A stretch of DNA of 14,925 nt, from assembly GCA_023442085.1 (NCBI GenBank), contig JAEZMT010000122.1:1-14925 (forward strand). The letters run 5' to 3'. The notes under the pieces were generated by a model that was not told the DNA's origin, did not search any database, and saw only the letters and a program-made list of their open reading frames with translations. This document shows, piece after piece, positions 8,126 to 14,925 of the stretch. Position 1 is the first letter of the stretch. The number at the start of each line of letters is the position of its first letter. The stretch is from Pseudomonadota bacterium. GTDB taxonomy: Bacteria > Pseudomonadota > Alphaproteobacteria > Rhizobiales > Xanthobacteraceae. Both the position numbers and the translations under genes were made by a program.

Positions 8126-8233
8126 TTGCGCCCAAGATCAAGCGCACCGGGCAAGGTGCCTTTTGTGTGGAGGTCGGCTGGAGTGCGTCGCTTGCGACGT
8201 GCGGCCGGGGAACAGCGAGGGCGCCTTACGATC

Positions 8234-9004
8234 ATGGACAGCGTCTCAGACGTGCCCTACATCGTTGAAGCATCGGGTCTCACGAAGGAATTCAAAGGGT
8301 TCGCTGCGGTCAAGAACGTTGACCTCAGGATCCGTCGGCACACCATTCACGCCCTCATCGGGCCGAACGGTGCCGGCAAGACCACCTGCTTCAACCTGAT
8401 TACCAAATTCCTGGAGCCGACACGCGGCACCATCAAGCTGAACGGCCGCGATATCACGCGCACGCCGCCGGCGGATGTGGCGCGGCTGGGCATGGTCCGT
8501 TCGTTCCAGATCTCGGCCACGTTCCCGCACCTGACGGTGCTGGAGAACGTGCGCATCGCGCTGCAGCGGCCCATCGGCAACTCGTTCCACTTCTGGCAGT
8601 CGGAGAAGAGCCTCGACGCGCTCAACGACCGCGCCATGGAACTGATCGCCGACGTGGACCTGACGCAATACGCCAAGCACCTGGCGGTGGAGCTGCCCTA
8701 CGGCCGCAAGCGCGCGCTGGAGATTGCCACCACGCTGGCGCTCGAGCCGGAAATGCTGCTGCTGGACGAGCCGACCTCGGGCATGGGCCGCGAGGACATC
8801 GCCCGCACGGCGGATCTCATCAAGCGCGTCTCGGCGAACCGCACCATCCTCATGGTGGAGCACAACCTTTCGGTCGTGGCCAATCTCTCGGACCGGATCA
8901 CCGTGCTGGCGCGCGGCGAGATCCTCACCGAAGGGCCCTATTCCGAAGTGTCGAAGAACCCGCAGGTGATCGAGGCCTACATGGGCACCGGTGGAGCGCA
9001 TTGA
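8234..9004 (+). CDS. livG: HAAT-type ABC transporter ATP-binding protein, LivG type
   Basis: First cytoplasmic ATPase (256 residues) of a branched-chain-amino-acid-type importer. It shows Walker A GPNGAGKTT (K49), the family-typical Q-loop region with VRSFQIS, an altered signature LPYGRKRALEIA in place of LSGGQ (common for LivG-type subunits), Walker B LLLDEPTSG (D178, E179) and the H-loop histidine H210 in MVEHN. I chose ATG 8234 because the protein then begins where LivG proteins do, a few residues before IVEASGLTKEF. The longer reading from TTG 8126 adds 36 Arg-rich residues with no family similarity. A GAGGG lies about 12 bases upstream, slightly far. It is the first gene of a tight five-gene operon, with the next start one base after its stop. 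The name gives the subunit type; leucine transport is not shown. Confidence 0.92.
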   Translation: MDSVSDVPYIVEASGLTKEFKGFAAVKNVDLRIRRHTIHALIGPNGAGKTTCFNLITKFLEPTRGTIKLNGRDITRTPPADVARLGMVRSFQISATFPHLTVLENVRIALQRPIGNSFHFWQSEKSLDALNDRAMELIADVDLTQYAKHLAVELPYGRKRALEIATTLALEPEMLLLDEPTSGMGREDIARTADLIKRVSANRTILMVEHNLSVVANLSDRITVLARGEILTEGPYSEVSKNPQVIEAYMGTGGAH

Positions 9005-9005
9005 G

Positions 9006-9719
<714 letters not shown>

Positions 9720-9774
9720 CGCCGGGTTCCTGACAGCGAGAAAATCCGGTTCCAGCCGGAGGGGAGGACACATC

Positions 9775-10983
9775 ATGCGTCTTGCAGCCGTATTGCTGGC
9801 CGCAGCCAGCGTCGTCGTTGCCGCTGGCGCCGCCAAGGCCCAGGTTCCTGTCAAAATCGGCGTGCTCAACGACCAGTCCGGCCTTTACGCCGACCTCGGC
9901 GGCCAGGGCTCCGTCTGGGCCGCCAAGAAGGCGGTGGAGGACTTCGGCGCCGCCGCCAAGGGCCTCAAGGTGGACGTGATCTTCGCCGATCACCAGAACA
10001 AGGCCGACGTCGGCACCTCCATCGCCCGCCAGTGGTATGACGTGGACGGCGTGGACGTGATCGTCGACACCCCGAATTCCGGTGTCGCGCTGGCGGTGAA
10101 CACCGTCACCAAGGAAAAGAACAAGGTCTTCATCAATTCCGGCGCGGCCACCTCGGACCTCACCGGCAAGGCCTGCACGCCGAACACGGTGCACTGGACC
10201 TACGACACCTGGGCGCTGGCCAACGGCACCGGCAAGGCCATCGTGAAGAACGGCGGCGATACCTGGTTCTTCCTCACCGCGGACTATGCCTTCGGCCATG
10301 CGCTCGAGCGTGACACCTCCGAGGTGGTGAAGGCCAATGGCGGCAAGGTCGTCGGCAATGTGAAGGTGCCGCTGAACAACGCCGACTTCTCCTCCTTCCT
10401 GCTGCAGGCGCAGTCGTCCAAGGCCAAGATCATCGGCCTCGCCAATGCCGGCGGCGACACCATCAACTCCATCAAGCAGGCGTCGGAATACGGTATCGTC
10501 GAGGGCGGCCAGAAGCTCGCCGGCCTTCTCATCTTCCTCACCGACGTACATTCCCTCGGCCTCAAGGTGGCGCAGGGCCTGAACCTGACTTCCGCCTGGT
10601 ACTGGGATCAGACCGACGCCAACCGCAAGTTCGCCGATGCCTTCGCGGCGGCGAACGGCGGCAAGCGTCCGACCATGGTGCAGGCCGGCGTCTATTCGGG
10701 CGTGCTGCACTATCTCAAGGCGGTCGAGGCCCTGAAGTCCGCCAAGGACGGCGCGGCCGTGGTGGCGGAGATGAAGAAGATCCCCACCGACGATCCGCTG
10801 TTCGGGAAGGGCGAAGTGCGGGCCGACGGCCGGCAGATTCACCCCATGTATCTCTATGAGGTGAAGAAGCCGTCGGAGTCCAAGGGCCCCTACGACTACT
10901 ACACCCTCAAGGGGACCATCCCGGCCAACGAGGCTTTCCGGCCCATCGGCGAGGGCGACTGCCCCCTCGTCAAGAAGGGCTGA
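9775..10983 (+). CDS. HAAT-type periplasmic substrate-binding protein
   Basis: Periplasmic binding protein of the LivK-like receptor family (type I fold), 402 residues, delivering a small solute to the downstream permeases. ATG 9775 follows GGAGGGGAGG. It starts a classic signal peptide, MRLAAVLLAAASVVVAAG with cleavage after AAKA (residue 22), leaving QVPVKIGVLNDQSG as the mature first strand; an upstream in-frame ATG at 9667 lies inside livF. Other family marks are SGLYADLGG near the ligand site, LTADYAFGHALERD and a C-terminal VRADGRQIHPMYLYEV. C134 and C396 are the only cysteines I find in the mature chain and may form a disulfide. Relatives bind aliphatic amino acids, amides, urea or aromatic acids, and the residues do not settle which. 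Highest expression of the operon is likely, given the hairpin after its stop. Confidence 0.92.
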   Translation: MRLAAVLLAAASVVVAAGAAKAQVPVKIGVLNDQSGLYADLGGQGSVWAAKKAVEDFGAAAKGLKVDVIFADHQNKADVGTSIARQWYDVDGVDVIVDTPNSGVALAVNTVTKEKNKVFINSGAATSDLTGKACTPNTVHWTYDTWALANGTGKAIVKNGGDTWFFLTADYAFGHALERDTSEVVKANGGKVVGNVKVPLNNADFSSFLLQAQSSKAKIIGLANAGGDTINSIKQASEYGIVEGGQKLAGLLIFLTDVHSLGLKVAQGLNLTSAWYWDQTDANRKFADAFAAANGGKRPTMVQAGVYSGVLHYLKAVEALKSAKDGAAVVAEMKKIPTDDPLFGKGEVRADGRQIHPMYLYEVKKPSESKGPYDYYTLKGTIPANEAFRPIGEGDCPLVKKG

Positions 10984-10993
10984 TCCAGCACCC

Positions 10994-11026
10994 GGACCGG
11001 GCAGGCTCTCAGGGCCTGCCCGGTCC
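10994..11026 (+). terminator. 13-bp GC hairpin after the binding-protein gene (partial terminator or RNA stabiliser)
   Basis: GGACCGGGCAGGC (10994-11006) pairs perfectly with GCCTGCCCGGTCC (11014-11026) around a 7-base loop. It begins 10 bases after the binding-protein stop and lacks a following T-tract. In binding-protein operons such elements typically block 3' exonucleases or attenuate read-through, so that receptor mRNA exceeds permease mRNA. The structure is seen directly; its function is inferred. Confidence 0.6.
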
Positions 11027-11102
11027 TCCACCAAGTCCGGTTCCTGTGTTCCGGTTGTCACTTGCGGTTTCCGCCGTTTCCTCCTGACGAGACGGGTCTT
11101 CG

Positions 11103-11984
11103 ATGTTCGAGCTTCTCGGCATTCCCCCCCAGGCCCTGTTCGGGCAATTGCTGCTGGGCCTGATTAACGGCGCCTTCTACGCCATGCTGAGCCTCGGGCT
11201 CGCGGTGATCTTCGGCCTTCTGAACGTCATCAACTTCACGCACGGCGCCCAATACATGATGGGCGCGTTCGGTGCGTGGATGCTGCTCAATTATGCCGGC
11301 ATCCCCTTCTGGGGGGCGCTCGTCATCTCGCCGATCATCGTCGCGATCATCGGCATGCTCATCGAGAAGACGCTGCTCAAACGGCTATATCATCTCGATC
11401 ATCTCTACGGGCTCCTGCTCACCTTCGGCCTCGCCCTCATCCTCGAGGGTCTGTTCCGGCGGCAGTACGGCTCCTCGGGCCTGCCCTACAACAATCCGCT
11501 GCCGGGTGGCACGAACCTCGGCTTCATGTTCCTGCCCAACTACCGCGCCTTCGTGGTGGTGGCCTCGCTCGTGGTCTGCCTCGCCACCTGGTACGTGATC
11601 GAGCGCACCAAGCTTGGCTCCTACCTGCGCGCCGCAACCGAGCGGCCGGATCTGGTGCAGGCGTTCGGCATCGACGTGCCGCGCATGATCACACTCACCT
11701 ACGGCTTCGGCGTCGGCCTTGCCGCGCTCGCCGGCGTGCTCGCCGCCCCTGCCTATCAGGTGAGCCCGACCATGGGCTCGAACCTGATCATCGTGGTGTT
11801 CGCCGTGGTGGTGATCGGCGGCATGGGCTCGATCATGGGCGCCATCGTCACCGGCTTCGGTCTGGGCGTCATCGAAGGCCTGACCAAGGTCTTCTATCCC
11901 GAGGCCTCGTCCACCGTGATCTTCGTCATCATGGCCATCGTGCTCATGGTGAAGCCCGCCGGCCTGTTCGGCACGGCCAAGTGA
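11103..11984 (+). CDS. livH: HAAT-type ABC transporter permease, LivH type
   Basis: Inner-membrane permease of 293 residues with about eight hydrophobic segments. The LivH hallmark GLAVIFGLLNVINFTHGAQYMMGA covers residues about 30-53 (N44-F-T-H-G48). A cytosolic ATPase-contacting loop lies near 165-190 (TKLGSYLRAATERPDLVQAFGIDV, with R176-A-A-T-E180). The C-terminus VKPAGLFG is also typical. It forms the channel with the LivM-type subunit. The start is ATG 11103, with only a weak purine stretch (GACGAGACGGG) upstream, which fits lower translation than the binding protein. The 119-base gap before it is the largest in the operon and contains the GC hairpin. The next gene starts 10 bases after its stop. 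Confidence 0.93.
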   Translation: MFELLGIPPQALFGQLLLGLINGAFYAMLSLGLAVIFGLLNVINFTHGAQYMMGAFGAWMLLNYAGIPFWGALVISPIIVAIIGMLIEKTLLKRLYHLDHLYGLLLTFGLALILEGLFRRQYGSSGLPYNNPLPGGTNLGFMFLPNYRAFVVVASLVVCLATWYVIERTKLGSYLRAATERPDLVQAFGIDVPRMITLTYGFGVGLAALAGVLAAPAYQVSPTMGSNLIIVVFAVVVIGGMGSIMGAIVTGFGLGVIEGLTKVFYPEASSTVIFVIMAIVLMVKPAGLFGTAK

Positions 11985-11994
11985 GGGCTGCTAC

Positions 11995-12984
11995 ATGAGC
12001 TCCGCGACCCATTCTGCTTCCGCCCCCGCCGCTTCCGGCGCCAGCTCCAGCACCATGATCGTGTTCGCCGTTGCCGCGGTGGCCGTGCTGCTGGTGGCTC
12101 CGTTCGGCGTCTATCCCGTGTTCCTGATGAAGGTGATGTGCTTCGCGCTGTTCGCGTGCGCCTTCAACCTGCTGCTCGGCTACACGGGCCTGCTGTCGTT
12201 CGGCCACGCCATGTTCTTCGGCGGGTCGGCCTACGTCTGCGCCCACACCACCAAGGTGATGGGCTTCACCCCCGAGCTTGCCATCCTCGCGGGTGTCGCC
12301 TTCTCGGTGGTGCTGGGGCTGCTGGCGGGCCTGCTCGCCATCCGCCGGCAGGGCATCTATTTCGCCATGGTCACGCTGGCCCTGGCGCAGATGTTCTTCT
12401 TCTTCTGCCTGCAGGCGAAGTTCACCGGCGGTGAGGACGGCCTCCAGGCGGTGCCGCGGCGCCCGCTGTTCGGCGTCATCGACATCAGCCAGGACATCCA
12501 CCTCTATTATTTCGTGCTGGCGATCTTCCTGTTCGGCTTCTTCGTCATCTACCGCACCATCTACTCGCCCTTCGGGCAGGTGCTGAAGGCGATCCGCGAG
12601 AACGAGCCGCGCGCCATCTCGCTCGGCTACCGGGCGAACCAGTACAAGCTGCTCGCCTTCGTGCTTTCGGCGGCCCTGGCGGGTCTCGCCGGCTCCACCA
12701 AGGTGCTGGTGTTCCAGCTCGCCTCGCTCACCGACGTCGCTTGGCAGATGTCGGGTGAGGTGGTGCTGATGACGCTGGTGGGCGGCATGGGCACCGTGCT
12801 CGGACCGGTGGTCGGCGCGGCCGTGATCGTGACCATGCAGAACTATCTCGCCGGCCTCGGCGAGTGGGTGCTGGTGATCCAGGGCGTCATCTTCGTGCTC
12901 GCCGTCTCGCTGTTCCGCCGCGGCTTCGTGGGCGAGGTGATCGCCATCTGGCAGCAGATGAAGGCCCGCAAGGCCAACAGCTGA
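11995..12984 (+). CDS. livM: HAAT-type ABC transporter permease, LivM type
   Basis: Second inner-membrane permease, 329 residues. After a Ser/Ala-rich cytosolic tail of about 20 residues come the hydrophobic segments and the LivM hallmark NLLLGYTGLLSFGHAMFFG. The ATPase-contact loop is FGQVLKAIRENEPRAISLGY, with A199-I-R-E-N-E204. The end of the core has LVGGMGTVLGPVVGA. The ATG at 11995 has GAGGG seven bases upstream; this box overlaps the livH stop codon, so the two permeases are likely translationally coupled. It is the last gene of the operon and is followed by a strong intrinsic terminator. Confidence 0.93.
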   Translation: MSSATHSASAPAASGASSSTMIVFAVAAVAVLLVAPFGVYPVFLMKVMCFALFACAFNLLLGYTGLLSFGHAMFFGGSAYVCAHTTKVMGFTPELAILAGVAFSVVLGLLAGLLAIRRQGIYFAMVTLALAQMFFFFCLQAKFTGGEDGLQAVPRRPLFGVIDISQDIHLYYFVLAIFLFGFFVIYRTIYSPFGQVLKAIRENEPRAISLGYRANQYKLLAFVLSAALAGLAGSTKVLVFQLASLTDVAWQMSGEVVLMTLVGGMGTVLGPVVGAAVIVTMQNYLAGLGEWVLVIQGVIFVLAVSLFRRGFVGEVIAIWQQMKARKANS

Positions 12985-13009
12985 AGGCGCAACAACGAAA
13001 GCGTCAGCA

Positions 13010-13027
13010 GCCGGCCTGCGGGCCGGC
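13010..13027. repeat. Small perfect hairpin downstream of livM
   Basis: GCCGGCC (13010-13016) and GGCCGGC (13021-13027) pair perfectly around the loop TGCG, 25 bases after the livM stop. It has no T-tract. It may aid pausing or protect the 3' end ahead of the main terminator. Confidence 0.45.
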
Positions 13028-13041
13028 CGGACATCCTCCCA

Positions 13042-13079
13042 CCCCGCGGGCGCCCGTCGCCTGCGGGGTTTTTCTTTTT
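13042..13079 (+). terminator. Rho-independent terminator of the HAAT operon
   Basis: CCCCGCGGGCG (13042-13052) pairs with CGCCTGCGGGG (13058-13068), including one G-U pair, around the loop CCCGT. TTTTTCTTTTT (13069-13079) follows directly. This is a canonical intrinsic terminator for plus-strand transcription. It also separates the operon from the convergent benE gene, whose stop codon is 14 bases further on. Confidence 0.9.
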
Positions 13080-13092
13080 GCGATTGCTCGGG

Positions 13093-14238
13093 TCAGCGGC
13101 GGCGAACCGTATCCATGGCGAAGACCGCAAGTCCGGCGATGAGCCCCCACACCGGAGCGCCGAGGCCAAGCGCGCTCACGCCCGAGGCCGTCGTGGCGAA
13201 CGTCACGATGGCGGCCGTGCGGTGCTTCTCCACGCCGAGCGCCGCCGTGAGCGAGCCGGTGAGGGGAGCGATCAGCGCCAGTCCGGCGATGGTGGCGACC
13301 AGAGCCGGCGGCAACGCCGCGAAAACCGCGACGAGCGAGGCGCCGGCTGCCGCCAGCAGCAGGTAGAACAGGGCATAGATCGGCCCCGCCTTCCATCGCG
13401 CCCGCGGGTCGGGATCGCACTCCGGTCCGGTGCAGAGTGCCGCCGTGATGGCCGCAAGATTCGATGCATGGGCGCCGAACGGTGCCGTCAGCAGAGAGGC
13501 GATGCCGGTGGTGGCGAGGATGGAGCGCACCGGCGGCACATAGCCGCTGGCGGTGAGCACGGCGAAGCCGGGCAAATTCTGCGACGCCATGGTCACGAGA
13601 AAAAGCGGCAGGGCGATGCTGATGAGTATGCCGCCGTCGAACTCCGGCGTGATCCACACCAGCGCCGAGAGTTCCGGCGCAGGCATCGGACCTACGGCGC
13701 CGGAGCCTAGCGCCGCGCCGATGCCGGCCACCAGCGCCGCAGGCACGGACCAGCTGGGCGCCAGCCGGCGCGTCAGGAAGAAGGCCGCCACGACCGGCAG
13801 CACCAGCAGCGGGCTCTTCGCGGCGTGCTCGGCAAGGGCGGTGACGAAGCGCACCAGCACGCCGGCGAGCATGGCGGCGGCCACCGCCACGGGAATGCGC
13901 GACACCAGCGTGCCGAGCGGCTTCACCGCCGCGCAGGCCACCATGAGCAGTGCGGCCACCACGAACGCGCCCACCGCCCGCTCAATGCCGATCCCCGCCC
14001 CGAAAGCAGCGAGCAGCGCCGCGCCGGGCGTGGACCAGGCGGTGATGATGGGCAGGCGGTGGCGGATGGACAGGAATGCGCTTGATCCCGCGATGGCGAG
14101 GCAGAGCGCCGCCACCCAGGAGGACGCCTGCGCCGGGCTCGCCCCCACCGCCGCGGCGGCGGAGAGGATGAGGGCGAGGGTGCCGCCGAAGCCCACGAGG
14201 GCCGCGACGAAGGCCGACACGATGGCGGAGACGGGCAC
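13093..14238 (-). CDS. benE: BenE family benzoate/H+ symporter
   Basis: Inner-membrane secondary transporter of 381 residues; characterised BenE imports benzoate with protons. Nearly the whole chain is hydrophobic, consistent with about 11-12 segments. Family marks are WITPEF before a charged turn, LPLFLVTMASQNLPGFAVL (M217-A-S-Q-N221), a GYVPPVRSIL stretch, APFGAHASNLAAITAALCTG (A252-P-F-G-A-H257), and CDPDPRARW in a loop. The start is GTG 14238: GAGGAG ends six bases upstream, and the frame then matches the usual short BenE N-terminus. It lies 45 bases downstream of the class D beta-lactamase gene on the same strand and probably shares its transcript. No benzoate catabolic genes are in the window, so the substrate is inferred from the family alone. 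Confidence 0.92.
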   Translation of the reverse strand: MPVSAIVSAFVAALVGFGGTLALILSAAAAVGASPAQASSWVAALCLAIAGSSAFLSIRHRLPIITAWSTPGAALLAAFGAGIGIERAVGAFVVAALLMVACAAVKPLGTLVSRIPVAVAAAMLAGVLVRFVTALAEHAAKSPLLVLPVVAAFFLTRRLAPSWSVPAALVAGIGAALGSGAVGPMPAPELSALVWITPEFDGGILISIALPLFLVTMASQNLPGFAVLTASGYVPPVRSILATTGIASLLTAPFGAHASNLAAITAALCTGPECDPDPRARWKAGPIYALFYLLLAAAGASLVAVFAALPPALVATIAGLALIAPLTGSLTAALGVEKHRTAAIVTFATTASGVSALGLGAPVWGLIAGLAVFAMDTVRRR

Positions 14239-14283
14239 GCGAAACTCCTCGGGGCGTGTTGGTGTGGACCTCCGCCCGCGGGC

Positions 14284-14925
14284 TCAGGGGGCCTGCGCCG
14301 ACAGCACCGGGACGAGCGCCGCCAGCGTCTGCCGCCGCGCCACCAGCCCGAGGGATTCGGGGGAGGTCATGTCGAGGGAGGTGTAGCGCACGAACACGGC
14401 CGTGCGGCCGTCCTTCTTCGCAAAGCCGATGAACCAACCGAACGGCCGCGACCGGTCGATCTGCCCGTCCGGGAAGCGGCCGAAGCCCGAGCCGGTCTTG
14501 CCGAAGGTGAGCCAGCCGGCGGGCTGCTCGTCGATGGCCATGATGCGGATGGTCTCGTCCACGGCATCGGCCGAGACCGGTAGTTCGCCCTTGAGCATGC
14601 GGCGCAGGAAGTCGATCTGCTCGCGCGGGGAGATGATGAGGGAGGAGGAGATCCAGTAACGCTTGCCGGGCTCCGCCTCGCCCTTCACCCCGCCCATGTT
14701 CTCGTTGCCGTAGGCGAAGGCCTTGAGGTACTGCGCCATGCGCTCGCGTCCGAGCTCGGCGGCGAGCACTTCGGAATACCAGACCACGGAATTCTTCATC
14801 CACGACCGGGGCGTCTGCGGGCCGCGCGTGACCTCCCGTTCGAGGTCTGCGCCGGGTGGCGGCTCGTAGACGGGCTTGCTGTCGCTCTTGAGGATGCCGG
14901 CGTCATAGCCCATCAGCGCCAGCAC
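14284..14925 (-). CDS. Class D (OXA-type) beta-lactamase, 5' end beyond right edge
   Basis: The C-terminal 213 residues of a class D serine beta-lactamase, normally periplasmic, that hydrolyses penicillins and sometimes carbapenems. Motifs, numbered within this fragment: S46-V-V48 (the S-x-V box, in NSVVWYS), Y72-G-N74 (YGNENMGG), W91 in YWISSSLIISP (the tryptophan next to the carboxylated lysine), and K143-T-G145 in FGKTGSGF, followed by GWFIGFAKKDGR. The fragment opens with VLALMGYDAG, which in this family follows the catalytic STFK box by about two residues, so the nucleophilic serine should lie about five codons past the edge. The signal peptide and promoter are also unseen. A perfect palindrome, GCCCGCGGGC (14274-14283), touches the stop codon. 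All visible catalytic motifs are intact, so an active enzyme is likely. Which drugs it acts on cannot be told. Confidence 0.9.
   Translation of the reverse strand: MLALMGYDAGILKSDSKPVYEPPPGADLEREVTRGPQTPRSWMKNSVVWYSEVLAAELGRERMAQYLKAFAYGNENMGGVKGEAEPGKRYWISSSLIISPREQIDFLRRMLKGELPVSADAVDETIRIMAIDEQPAGWLTFGKTGSGFGRFPDGQIDRSRPFGWFIGFAKKDGRTAVFVRYTSLDMTSPESLGLVARRQTLAALVPVLSAQAP

Larger units (their letters stand above)
7903..8233. other. 331-base non-coding stretch upstream of the HAAT operon
   Basis: No credible gene is seen here. An open frame from 7899 through 8399 crosses into livG in the wrong phase and has no ribosome-binding site. The stretch holds an inverted repeat (8029-8065), a candidate promoter (8097-8125) and about 100 bases of presumed leader. 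Within the leader, GCACC and GGTGC around 8142-8159 could form a 5-bp hairpin followed by CTTTT, too weak to call an attenuator. Its composition is less GC-biased than the flanking genes, as expected for a regulatory region. Confidence 0.5.

Noticed and set aside
8126..8233. Upstream extension of the LivG-type protein from TTG 8126
   Set aside because: The extra 36 residues are Arg-rich and unlike the family. ATG 8234 gives the normal N-terminus.
7899..8399. 166-codon plus-strand open frame across the HAAT leader
   Set aside because: It runs into livG in a different phase, has no ribosome-binding site, and its protein shows no recognisable pattern.

Overview
The window looks like ordinary chromosome from a high-GC alphaproteobacterium. 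The large single-chain NAD-glutamate dehydrogenase, the five-gene branched-chain-amino-acid-type (HAAT) ABC operon, the long form of the AI-2E transporter and a GGAAC-N17-CGTT (EcfG-type) promoter all fit Hyphomicrobiales, perhaps Xanthobacteraceae. That placement is inference from gene content and GC-rich codon use. No rRNA, tRNA, insertion sequence, phage gene or CRISPR array is visible.

Left part (1-7041): a short conserved-looking gene runs off the left edge on the minus strand, behind a textbook EcfG-type general-stress promoter. Divergent from it is a 617-residue AI-2E-family membrane protein with a long cytosolic C-terminal domain. It converges on a 4.8-kb gene for the 1608-residue NAD-glutamate dehydrogenase, which deaminates glutamate to 2-oxoglutarate.

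Middle (7042-7902): divergent from the dehydrogenase is an AhpD/carboxymuconolactone-decarboxylase-fold protein with a CxxC-x3-H centre. It carries an unusual lysine-rich N-terminal tail of about 45 residues, written with codons unlike the rest of the gene. A 331-base non-coding stretch follows, with a candidate promoter and an inverted repeat.

HAAT operon (8234-12984): ATPase 1 (livG type), ATPase 2 (livF type), periplasmic binding protein, permease 1 (livH type), permease 2 (livM type). The binding protein captures a small solute, the two permeases form the channel and the two ATPases drive it. A 13-bp GC hairpin right after the binding-protein gene probably sets its higher expression, and a strong rho-independent terminator ends the operon. 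The ligand cannot be read from the sequence.

Right part (13093-14925, minus strand): a BenE-type benzoate/H+ symporter gene lies 45 bases downstream of a class D (OXA-type) beta-lactamase gene whose 5' end, including the catalytic serine, lies just past the right edge. The two are probably co-transcribed, which is an odd pairing.

No clearly new multi-gene system is present. The best leads are the basic-tailed AhpD-like protein, the stress-promoter-driven small gene, the bla-benE pair and the unassigned HAAT transporter.
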